Assembly: GCA_902594875.1 (NCBI GenBank)
Contig: CACJNU010000001.1
Span: 121,468 to 185,467 of the forward strand
From: an uncultured Prochlorococcus sp.
GTDB taxonomy: Bacteria; Cyanobacteriota; Cyanobacteriia; PCC-6307; Cyanobiaceae
DNA length: 64,000 bases
Direction of reading: 5' to 3'
Shown: piece after piece, positions 1 to 6,999 of the stretch
How the letters are laid out: every line of letters starts with the position of its first letter
Numbering within the stretch: position 1 is the stretch's first letter
The notes under the pieces: model-generated
What the model was told of the DNA's origin: nothing
Database searches by the model: none
Seen by the model: only the letters and a program-made list of their open reading frames with translations
Program-made: the position numbers and the translations under genes

Positions 1-61
1 TTAGTATTTTTAGTTTGGATTTGACAGTCTTTTTATAATTAAATGAGACTTTAATTTTTTT

Positions 62-193
62 ATGAAAAAAAAAGAATTTAATGTGACTCAAGGAATGGCT
101 TTGTTACTTTTGAAGCCTTTAAATTTACCCGCTAACTACGTCCTAAATCTCATAATTTACATAACTAATCCTATTAACAATATTGGATACTAA
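62..193 (+). CDS. Possible 43-aa hypothetical protein
   Basis: An ATG-to-TAA reading frame of 43 codons with a lysine-rich start followed by a Leu/Ile-rich hydrophobic stretch that could form one membrane segment. I do not recognise it. No clear ribosome binding site precedes it. Its last bases overlap the end of the 34-aa frame on the opposite strand. An AT-rich genome yields such frames by chance, so it is listed only because nothing else explains the left edge of the window. Confidence 0.22.
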   Translation: MKKKEFNVTQGMALLLLKPLNLPANYVLNLIIYITNPINNIGY

Positions 194-294
194 TAATCTT
201 CCCAAACTGGTTTTGTTCTCCTCCAACCTTGAGCTATTAACTTTCTCCATTCATATCTAGCTTTATCAACTTTAAGTTCTTCTCTGGTTGTCAT
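190..294 (-). CDS. Small hypothetical protein, 34 aa
   Basis: A short frame starting MTTREELKVDKARYEWRK and ending TKPVWEDY. It is strongly charged and has three tryptophans in the last two thirds. The balanced, non-repetitive composition, unlike translated AT-rich spacer, suggests real coding sequence. A stop codon lies just upstream in frame, so the ATG is the natural start. It sits downstream of clpS on the same strand, about 150 bases away. The family is not recognised and no function is proposed. Confidence 0.45.
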   Translation of the reverse strand: MTTREELKVDKARYEWRKLIAQGWRRTKPVWEDY

Positions 295-448
295 AAGAGG
301 TGGTTCTTTTCCTAAAACACCATTTTTCCAGAGTCAATAAACATATATTCAAAAAATTTATCTTTATTTTGATTATTCTTTGAAAACCTTTTAACCCTTG
401 AACGATTCGAATTTATAAGCCAAAAATTTTCTGTCAAACTTACTTATT

Positions 449-736
449 TTATGTTTTCTCAATTGGAGCCATTGTTAATCCTTTGCTGAATAGTTGCTCA
501 TGATATAGCTCTGCCTGTTCAAGATTGCCTCTCCAAACCTCTGCAGATCCTGTCTTGTCAACTATGACGGTTAGATCCCATGCCCTTTGTTCACTCATGC
601 TTGGGATTATTGTTAGAAGGCAATTTGCGACATGGTGAAAAGTATTAAAATTATCATCAAGAACTATAACTCTTGCTTCTGGATATTTTGCTTTAGATTT
701 TTTTGGATCTAAGATAGTGCCGAGTGAATTAACCAT
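449..736 (-). CDS. clpS: ATP-dependent Clp protease adaptor ClpS
   Basis: ClpS binds the N-domain of the Clp ATPase (ClpC in cyanobacteria) and delivers N-degron substrates to the Clp protease in the cytoplasm. The 95-aa length is normal. The core VIVLDDNFNTFHHVANCLL near residues 23-41 matches the ClpS fold, with the conserved D-D/N-x-T/F loop that cradles the substrate N-terminal residue. The segment GSAEVWRG and the C-terminal GLTMAPIEK are typical of the cyanobacterial ClpS1 type. It lies alone downstream of tRNA-Met on the same strand. Identification is by motif and is firm. Confidence 0.92.
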   Translation of the reverse strand: MVNSLGTILDPKKSKAKYPEARVIVLDDNFNTFHHVANCLLTIIPSMSEQRAWDLTVIVDKTGSAEVWRGNLEQAELYHEQLFSKGLTMAPIEKT

Positions 737-803
737 ACTTGTCTTAAATAGTTTAATTAAATTAAAATTCCTCCTATGTTTTTCAATTGAATATTATTGA
801 AAA

Positions 804-877
<74 letters not shown>

Positions 878-907
878 ATGGGAATATTGTAAGACATTGG
901 TTGTACT

Positions 908-1390
908 TTAATTGCCATTTTGAAAATTTATTTGTTTGTGGGCCTCATATATAGCAATTCCGCATGCTACAGAAAGGTTTAGACTTCTAACACCTTTTTG
1001 GTCATTTTCCCCAATCTGTAAATTAGGCATAAATATTGATATTAAAAAGTCGCTTTTATTAATAATGGAATCTGGTAATCCTGAATCTTCTCTCCCAAAT
1101 AGCATAATATCATCTTGCTTAAATTTAAAATCTCTCAAGTATAGTCCATTTTTTTTACTAAAAGAAATTATTCTTTTTGTTGATTTTGATGTTAAAAATT
1201 TTTTAAAATTCTCATACTTATTAACAGTAACCAGAGGCCAATAGTCTAATCCTGCTCTTTTTAAATATTTATCTTCTAGTTTAAAACCCAAAGGCTCTAT
1301 AAGATTTAAAGGTATATTAAATGCAGCACATGATCTGGCAATATTACCAGTATTTTGTGGGATTCTAGGTTCAAAAAGAGCGACTTCCAA
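908..1390 (-). CDS. trmL: tRNA (cytidine/uridine-34-2'-O)-methyltransferase TrmL
   Basis: A SPOUT (SpoU-family) methyltransferase that methylates the wobble ribose of tRNA-Leu isoacceptors using S-adenosylmethionine. The 160-aa length is that of the minimal TrmL/YibK form, a catalytic domain without an RNA-binding extension. Signature motifs are visible: EPRIPQNTGNIARSCAA near the N-terminus, LFGREDSGLP near residue 97, and a C-terminal knot region ending RSLNLSVACGIAIYE. It sits 2 bases downstream of cobU and 30 bases upstream of tRNA-Met on the same strand, so it may share a transcript with both. Confidence 0.93.
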   Translation of the reverse strand: MEVALFEPRIPQNTGNIARSCAAFNIPLNLIEPLGFKLEDKYLKRAGLDYWPLVTVNKYENFKKFLTSKSTKRIISFSKKNGLYLRDFKFKQDDIMLFGREDSGLPDSIINKSDFLISIFMPNLQIGENDQKGVRSLNLSVACGIAIYEAHKQINFQNGN

Positions 1391-1392
1391 TT

Positions 1393-1953
1393 TTAAGTAG
1401 GTATTTCAATACTTATTTCATCTATTTTGATTGCTCTGCCATTTATTGCCAGCCAATTATCTTTTGATATTTTGGTTATTCTCTTTTGAAGTTCGCCGAT
1501 TCTTTCAATATATTTATTACCAATTTTATATTCAGAGACCAGACTCCAACCTACTTGTTCTCCAACAATAATTGTTATGCTTCTTCTTTTCATTAATAGA
1601 CTTATGAGTGAATTCATTTTTGTTGACCATTCATTTTGTTCCTTGCAAATACTTTTCATAACAAATCCGCCTATAGAATCTATTAATAATGGACCTTCTT
1701 CTTTCCTTAATGTATTTAATAGATCTGTCGTTTCTATTAATTTCCAATCTTTTGGTCTTCTTTTTCGATGTAGATAAATTTTATCTTGCCAATCTTTATC
1801 ATCCAAATTGTTTTCAGATAAGGCAACATATGATAATTTTTTTACCTCCTTTGCAAGATGCTCAGCGAATTCACTTTTACCACTCTTTGTCCCCCCTGTA
1901 ATAAAAACTATATAAGATGAATATTCGCTAATACTTAAATTCTTTGCATTCAT
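1393..1953 (-). CDS. cobU: Adenosylcobinamide kinase / guanylyltransferase CobU
   Basis: A bifunctional enzyme of the nucleotide-loop branch of cobalamin synthesis. It phosphorylates adenosylcobinamide and then transfers GMP to it. The 186-aa length is normal. The Walker A loop GGTKSGKSEFAE lies near residues 20-31, and HRKRRPKDW near residue 62 carries the histidine that becomes guanylylated. The gene overlaps or nearly touches its neighbours: 10 bases after the small membrane protein gene and 2 bases before trmL. Together with cobN and metH it shows that the organism makes and uses a corrinoid. Confidence 0.92.
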   Translation of the reverse strand: MNAKNLSISEYSSYIVFITGGTKSGKSEFAEHLAKEVKKLSYVALSENNLDDKDWQDKIYLHRKRRPKDWKLIETTDLLNTLRKEEGPLLIDSIGGFVMKSICKEQNEWSTKMNSLISLLMKRRSITIIVGEQVGWSLVSEYKIGNKYIERIGELQKRITKISKDNWLAINGRAIKIDEISIEIPT

Positions 1954-1963
1954 AAATTCTCTA

Positions 1964-2275
1964 TTATTTAGAGAAATACCACCATGTTGCTAAAGGAATA
2001 ATTGTGGCAGCAATTAACAAACCTATAACTATATAAGTAGCAGTTGAACTCTCGGTATCTTTTGATCTCATAGTGTTAAAATTTGGATCCACTACAGGGT
2101 TGTCTATAGATGAAGGCTGACTTTTTTCGTAATTTATAACAGTCTTTTGTTGAGTAATGCCAAAATATTTATTTATGCTAATGATTTCGTTTGCGTATGT
2201 AGTAGAGGGGATAATAATAAAAATTAAGCCAGTAAAGATGAATGAAAGTATATATTTATTGATTTTTAGGTTCAT
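1964..2275 (-). CDS. Conserved-looking hypothetical membrane protein with signal peptide
   Basis: A 103-aa protein with a clear N-terminal signal peptide: a basic start, then a long hydrophobic run, ending TTYANE, where cleavage after the alanine is likely. A polar middle follows, then a second hydrophobic segment near residues 81-100 (TYIVIGLLIAATIIPLATWW). Mature topology would be an extracytoplasmic domain anchored by a C-terminal helix. No enzyme motif is visible and the family is not recognised. It is the first gene of the run leading to cobU and trmL. The spacing of 10 bases to cobU suggests co-transcription, which does not prove a shared function. Confidence 0.75.
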   Translation of the reverse strand: MNLKINKYILSFIFTGLIFIIIPSTTYANEIISINKYFGITQQKTVINYEKSQPSSIDNPVVDPNFNTMRSKDTESSTATYIVIGLLIAATIIPLATWWYFSK

Positions 2276-2386
2276 TTTGAAAGGTTTTGGTTAATTATAT
2301 ATTAAAAACCATATTTTTGAGTAATTTTAAATGTACTAAACCATATAATATTTGCATAATTTAATTAGAAATAACCTATTTAAAAT

Positions 2387-3013
2387 ATGGGATTTAATGG
2401 GAAATCATTAATATTAATTGGTTCAATACTCTTTATTTTTCAGATAGCAAATTTCATTTCAATAGAAACAATCACTCCTGAGCTTGAAAGAGCACAAGTG
2501 TTAGCCGCAATAGCTTCATTAATTATAATTTTGATAGGTTTTTTATTTAAACAATTCGAACCATTAGCTGGCGAGAAAGCTGCTTTAAAAGGAGAAAATA
2601 AGTTTCTCTTCGATAGAAATATGCCAGATGAAGTTATTGATGAACTTGCATGGGGGTCTGAAGCAATATTAACTTCTACAGCAGCAGCAGCAATATTAAT
2701 CCACAATGATGGCGTTAATATATTGAGGAGGGGAATCACTTCAATTAATGATTTTAAACCTGGGGAAACTTGTCTGAGATCTATAAAAGATATGAAATTA
2801 ATATCATTAGCAAACACTAAGTTTTATCCTGGAAGAGATGAATTTATTAATTTTTGTGCCGAAATTCCATCTATTTTAGTGGTACCTATAAATGATAAGG
2901 CTTTTATATTGATTGGAGGCTGGAGTGCAAAGTGTTTTACGAAGTCTGATGAAAAATGGATTAATAACTGGTCCAAAAAAATTAATAATATTTTTTCAAA
3001 AAATAAAATTTAA
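2387..3013 (+). CDS. Cofactor assembly of complex C subunit B family (CCB2/CCB4-like)
   Basis: A 208-aa protein with two N-terminal membrane helices (about residues 5-25 and 38-56) followed by a soluble domain of about 150 residues. This layout and the segment ETITPELERAQVLAA between the helices match the DUF2930 family, whose plant members CCB2 and CCB4 attach heme c(i) covalently to cytochrome b6 on the stromal side of the thylakoid membrane. In the family the soluble domain resembles a degenerate GAF fold. The gene reads away from the minus-strand genes on its left and its end overlaps lptC by four bases. Family assignment is from recalled motifs; the exact CCB subtype is uncertain. Confidence 0.7.
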   Translation: MGFNGKSLILIGSILFIFQIANFISIETITPELERAQVLAAIASLIIILIGFLFKQFEPLAGEKAALKGENKFLFDRNMPDEVIDELAWGSEAILTSTAAAAILIHNDGVNILRRGITSINDFKPGETCLRSIKDMKLISLANTKFYPGRDEFINFCAEIPSILVVPINDKAFILIGGWSAKCFTKSDEKWINNWSKKINNIFSKNKI

Positions 3014-3633
3014 AAATAAATTATTGAACGAACTCTTCTATCATTTGATCCAAAGCTTAAAGATTCGGTTTTAATATTGTAGTAAGCATTTTCTGCTTTT
3101 GTTTCAGATTTATTATTGTTATTTTCATCTTTAATTATATATTTTACTGGATTAAAAAATTCAATTATGTCATCTTTACTCAACTTGGCTTTTGCAGAAT
3201 TTAATATAATATCGTTATTCTCAAATCTTACATTTCCTTTCAATAAATAGTCTGTTTCTTCTATATTCCAAAAAAATTTATCTCCTTCAAGGACATCCTG
3301 ATTTTGCTTGACTGTTTTTAATTTAACATTTCCTTTCAAATTCAGGAGTTTATTATTATCTGATAATGTAGATTCATCTGAATTGATAATATACTTTATT
3401 TCTTTACCTTCAAAAAGGTTTATAGACGTTTTTTTTAATTGGAATTTATGTTCAATATTATTGTAGGTTGAATAAGGACTGGTTACAGAATAAATTTTAT
3501 CTCCATTTTGAGAGATAATTTGCATATCTAAACTCTCTATTATTTGAGTTACTTTATTTTCTTCAATTACCTTTGGGGAACAACCAATCATAAAAATTTG
3601 AAGGAAAATTATTAATCTATAAATGTTGCTCAT
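3010..3633 (-). CDS. lptC: LPS export periplasmic protein LptC-like lipoprotein
   Basis: A 207-aa protein with a short hydrophobic N-terminus ending in a lipobox-like IGCS near residue 18, so it is probably a lipoprotein. The body is built of repeated beta-rich segments (KLLNLKGNVKLKT, DYLLKGNVRFEN, IILNSAKAKLS) typical of the OstA/LptC beta-jellyroll family, which passes lipopolysaccharide from the inner membrane LptBFG complex to LptA. Its start overlaps the 3' end of metG by 17 bases, so it is translationally coupled to metG, a pairing dictated by genome compactness rather than function. Confidence in the fold is high, in the precise name moderate. Confidence 0.8.
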   Translation of the reverse strand: MSNIYRLIIFLQIFMIGCSPKVIEENKVTQIIESLDMQIISQNGDKIYSVTSPYSTYNNIEHKFQLKKTSINLFEGKEIKYIINSDESTLSDNNKLLNLKGNVKLKTVKQNQDVLEGDKFFWNIEETDYLLKGNVRFENNDIILNSAKAKLSKDDIIEFFNPVKYIIKDENNNNKSETKAENAYYNIKTESLSFGSNDRRVRSIIYF

Positions 3634-5161
3634 ACTCCAGCTTATTTATGATTGGAGTGGGTTTAGGAAGACTTGAGTTACTAACTAGTAATCCCCAACT
3701 TAATTGTTTTTTCCAAGCAATTTGTTCATTGTATATAGAACCAAGTTGTTCATTAATTTTTGTAGATAATTCAGGCAATAAAGGTAGTAACAGTAATCCT
3801 ATTATTCGAGTACTTTCTAAAACGTTATAAATAATTTCTTTAACTTGAGGTAAATTATCTTTTTCTTTTATTAACATCCATGGCTGATTATCATTTAAAT
3901 ACAAATTTGTATTAATTGCTAGGCTAAGCACTTCATGAGCTGCTAGATCTAATTTGTAGTTATCATAGTTATGAAAATATTTTTCAACTGCAATTTTGGC
4001 ATAATTCTCTAATTTATTTTCACTTAAAAAACTTTCATTATTTGGCACTCTATTATCAAACCATTTTCTAGACATGGATAATGTTCTATTTAGTAAATTA
4101 CCAATTGTATTAGCTAAGTCATTATTGATGATGTCAACAAATCTTTTATCTTGAAAATCTCCATCATTTCCTAGTGATATGTCTTTAATAAGGAACCACC
4201 TTACAGGATCATTTCCATATTTTGAAAGCAATAAGTCAGGGTCAAGCACATTTCCCAAGCTCTTACCCATTTTTTGCCCCTCTCTAGTAAGAAACCCATG
4301 TCCAAAAACTTTTTTAGGAACTTCCATGTCGGCAGAAATTAGCATTGCAGGCCAATATACGGCATGGAACCTCAGTATATCTTTGCCAATTAAATGAATA
4401 TCAGCTGGCCATCCTCCATTGATTGACTTTTCCAATGAATAATCTGTCGCATCAGAACTAATGGCACTTACATATCCAAGTAAAGCATCAAACCATACAT
4501 AAAAGGTATGGTTATCGTAACTAGGAACAGGAATTCCCCATGAGACATTAGTTCTTGAAATTGAAAAATCCTTTAAACCTCTAGAAACAAAATTGATAAT
4601 TTCATTCCTTCTCTCTATTGGCTCTATAAAAGAAGGTTCGTTGATTAAATTTTCAATTTCTTTTTGATACTTCGAAAGCCTAAAAAAAAGATTCTCTTCA
4701 TTTTTCCATTCTAAATTTTTTTGATGTATGGGACACTTGTATGTTGATGAGTTTTCTGGATTATCTTTAAATTCTTCACAACCGACACAATACCAACCTT
4801 TTTGAACGCCCAAATAGATATCATCTGATGCTTTTACTCTTTCATAAAATTCATTAACAACAAATTCATGATTTTTTGAGCTTGTCCTTATAAATTTATC
4901 AAAGGATATATTCCAATTTTTCCAATTAATATTAAAAACTTCTGAGATTTCATCACAATGTGATTTTGGTTCAATACCTTTTTCATTAGCTGTTCTTTGT
5001 ATTTTTAAACCATGTTCATCAACACCAGTGATGAATATAACTTTTTCACCTGTAAGCCTTTTATACCTAGCTATTGAGTCACAAATTATAGTTGTATATA
5101 CACTTCCTAAATGAGGTTTATCATTAACATAGTATAAAGGTGTAGTAATGACAAAAGTCAT
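3617..5161 (-). CDS. metG: Methionyl-tRNA synthetase
   Basis: A class I synthetase that charges tRNA-Met and initiator tRNA. At 514 aa it is the short form without the C-terminal dimerisation (EMAP-like) domain. Signatures are the HIGH-type motif PHLGSVYTT near residue 16, a zinc knuckle with CVGCEEF followed by a third cysteine (YKC) near residues 125-143, the KMSKS-type loop KMGKSLGN around residue 300, and a helical anticodon-binding domain. The start ATG gives the family's usual N-terminus (FVITTPLYYVND). The end of the gene overlaps lptC by 17 bases. Confidence 0.97.
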   Translation of the reverse strand: MTFVITTPLYYVNDKPHLGSVYTTIICDSIARYKRLTGEKVIFITGVDEHGLKIQRTANEKGIEPKSHCDEISEVFNINWKNWNISFDKFIRTSSKNHEFVVNEFYERVKASDDIYLGVQKGWYCVGCEEFKDNPENSSTYKCPIHQKNLEWKNEENLFFRLSKYQKEIENLINEPSFIEPIERRNEIINFVSRGLKDFSISRTNVSWGIPVPSYDNHTFYVWFDALLGYVSAISSDATDYSLEKSINGGWPADIHLIGKDILRFHAVYWPAMLISADMEVPKKVFGHGFLTREGQKMGKSLGNVLDPDLLLSKYGNDPVRWFLIKDISLGNDGDFQDKRFVDIINNDLANTIGNLLNRTLSMSRKWFDNRVPNNESFLSENKLENYAKIAVEKYFHNYDNYKLDLAAHEVLSLAINTNLYLNDNQPWMLIKEKDNLPQVKEIIYNVLESTRIIGLLLLPLLPELSTKINEQLGSIYNEQIAWKKQLSWGLLVSNSSLPKPTPIINKLEYEQHL

Positions 5162-5229
5162 AAAGCTTTTTTATTAATACTAACAGATTTTTTTTAAACT
5201 AATAACAACCTATTATATATATTATCTTA

Positions 5230-6414
5230 TTAATAAATAAACTCTAAAAGATTACTATCATTTATAATATATTTAACTTTATATATTTTATTACTATATA
5301 TTTCTATTGATACAAAAAGAGTAATAAGCATTTCTAGTGAATAATCTGGAAAATAAACCAAGGCAATATTTTTTTTATGATTAATCCACTTAACAAATAT
5401 TATTTTATAAAAAGGTTTTTTTTCATTCTTAAAAAATAATGTTAAAAACTTAAATTTATTATTTTTAATTATATTATTATTTTCTGATTGTCTATTTTTT
5501 GAATAATCAATAATCTTAGAGACTGAATCTTTGCTTAGAACATCGTAATTATTAATTTTGTTATAGACTTGCCTTTGTATAATTAAATCAAGATATCTTC
5601 GTAATGGTGATGTACATTGTACATATATTCTAAGGCCTAACGATTCATGTATTCCTGGCTTAGTAGTTATGTAACTTCTTCCCATATATTGTTTTAATAT
5701 TATATATTTAATATCACTATCATTGTATCTATTAAGTATTTCAGATGGATTGCAGTTTATTTTTTGAATCCTAAATGCAGCCGCTAAATCATATTTATCC
5801 ATAAATAAACTTGTTACATAACCCATTAATATCATTGATTCTGCAACTATAATTTGCGATATTGTTTTCTCTAATTTAGTTAGTATAATCTTATCCTCAT
5901 ATAATTTAATTTTATTATTAGGACTTTCAAAAATAATTGCCCCTTGTTTCTTTCTGAATGCAATACTTTTTTCTAATAAATTTTTAATCTCAATTAATTC
6001 TATTTCTTCTTTAGGTTCTATTTCTAATATTTCATTTGCATCTTCATATGTTAATTGATATTTTGGTTTTATTAATGCTTCAGTTATTTCATATTTATTT
6101 ATTGATCCATCGTCATTGAATTCTATTGCTGCACTAATAGTTTCTGAAACTTTATTTTGAGCTAGATTTGCCTTTTCAAGAATATCCTTAGGGAGCATTG
6201 GGATATATTGATCAATTAAATATAAACTGCTATTTCTCTTTCTTGCATTTAAATCAACATTAGAGTCATGCAAAAAGTGTTTGCATGGATTACTAATATG
6301 TATCCATAATTTTTTTTTATTTCCTTCTTTTATTTCTAATGAAATAGCGTCATCAACCTCATGTGGAGAATCAGAGTCAATAATATATGTTTTTAAATTA
6401 GTTAAATCTTTCAA
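5230..6414 (-). CDS. RNB-domain exoribonuclease (RNase II/R family), minimal form
   Basis: A 394-aa protein made almost entirely of the RNB catalytic domain of 3'-5' exoribonucleases. The metal-binding aspartates appear in YIIDSDSPHEVDDAIS (residues 10-25), and the RNA-binding arginine motif is SPLRRYLDLIIQRQ near residue 270. The usual N-terminal cold-shock domains are missing and only a short, lysine- and isoleucine-rich tail replaces the S1 domain, so it is much shorter than RNase R (about 800 aa). The gene follows rpsR and rpmG on the same strand 45 bases away, which suggests co-transcription with ribosomal protein genes. Catalytic residues seem intact, so it is not an obvious pseudogene. 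Confidence 0.87.
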   Translation of the reverse strand: MKDLTNLKTYIIDSDSPHEVDDAISLEIKEGNKKKLWIHISNPCKHFLHDSNVDLNARKRNSSLYLIDQYIPMLPKDILEKANLAQNKVSETISAAIEFNDDGSINKYEITEALIKPKYQLTYEDANEILEIEPKEEIELIEIKNLLEKSIAFRKKQGAIIFESPNNKIKLYEDKIILTKLEKTISQIIVAESMILMGYVTSLFMDKYDLAAAFRIQKINCNPSEILNRYNDSDIKYIILKQYMGRSYITTKPGIHESLGLRIYVQCTSPLRRYLDLIIQRQVYNKINNYDVLSKDSVSKIIDYSKNRQSENNNIIKNNKFKFLTLFFKNEKKPFYKIIFVKWINHKKNIALVYFPDYSLEMLITLFVSIEIYSNKIYKVKYIINDSNLLEFIY

Positions 6415-6459
6415 ATATTTGAAATATTAATTATAGTTCCCACTATATTCAATATGAAA

Positions 6460-6681
6460 TTATCCTTCAGGGTTTACGAAGGGTAAAAGAGCTACTATTC
6501 TGGCTCTCTTAACAGCTAATGTGAGATCTCTTTGTTGCTTAGAGGTTAAACCTGTCATTCTTCTTGGTAGGATTTTGCCCCTCTCAGTTATGAATTTTTT
6601 TAGTAGTTCTACATCCTTATAGTCGATAGGATCTCCAGGTTTGATTGGTGATAATTGTTTTTTAAAAATTGAATTAGGCAT
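6460..6681 (-). CDS. rpsR: 30S ribosomal protein S18
   Basis: Component of the small-subunit platform, where it pairs with S6. The 73-aa length and the segments [21 protein letters not shown] and [24 protein letters not shown] identify it clearly. It lies 22 bases downstream of rpmG and reads in the same direction, the L33-S18 pairing seen in cyanobacteria and plastids. The start is the ATG giving MPNSIFKKQ. Confidence 0.97.
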   Translation of the reverse strand: MPNSIFKKQLSPIKPGDPIDYKDVELLKKFITERGKILPRRMTGLTSKQQRDLTLAVKRARIVALLPFVNPEG

Positions 6682-6703
6682 GATTTAATTTAATTTGATT
6701 TGA

Positions 6704-6898
6704 TTACTTAATTTCTTTATGAATTGTCATTCTGTTTAAATGAGGATTAAACTTTTTTAGTTCTAATCTTTCGGTTGTATTTCTACGATTTTTTTCAGTA
6801 GTATATCTCGAGACACCATTTGATCTCTTAGGATCTGTGCTTGTCCTAGCTTCAGTACATTCCAGGGTCACTACAACTCTTGTCCCTTTTTTAGCCAT
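6704..6898 (-). CDS. rpmG: 50S ribosomal protein L33
   Basis: A 64-aa ribosomal protein near the E site of the large subunit. The start was placed at the ATG giving [19 protein letters not shown], which is the family N-terminus; an in-frame ATG 48 bases upstream would add 16 residues not found in L33 and is rejected. The sequence lacks the two CxxC zinc-binding pairs, as expected for the zinc-free (C-) form. It heads the rpmG-rpsR pair and is divergent from pheT, with about 100 bases between them for both promoters. Confidence 0.96.
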   Translation of the reverse strand: MAKKGTRVVVTLECTEARTSTDPKRSNGVSRYTTEKNRRNTTERLELKKFNPHLNRMTIHKEIK

Positions 6899-6999
6899 TT
6901 TAATTAGTACTTTATTGTATAATTTTCTATTGTACATCTTCAACAAACTTTTTTGAAGATATACTCATTTCTTTTATCATCATTGATTAAAAAATACAT

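Noticed and set aside
936-1244. 102-aa plus-strand frame inside trmL
   Set aside because: It is the antisense shadow of a gene with clear motifs; its composition follows the opposite strand.
6899-6946. Longer L33 starting at an upstream ATG
   Set aside because: The 16 added residues do not occur in L33; the internal ATG gives the family N-terminus.
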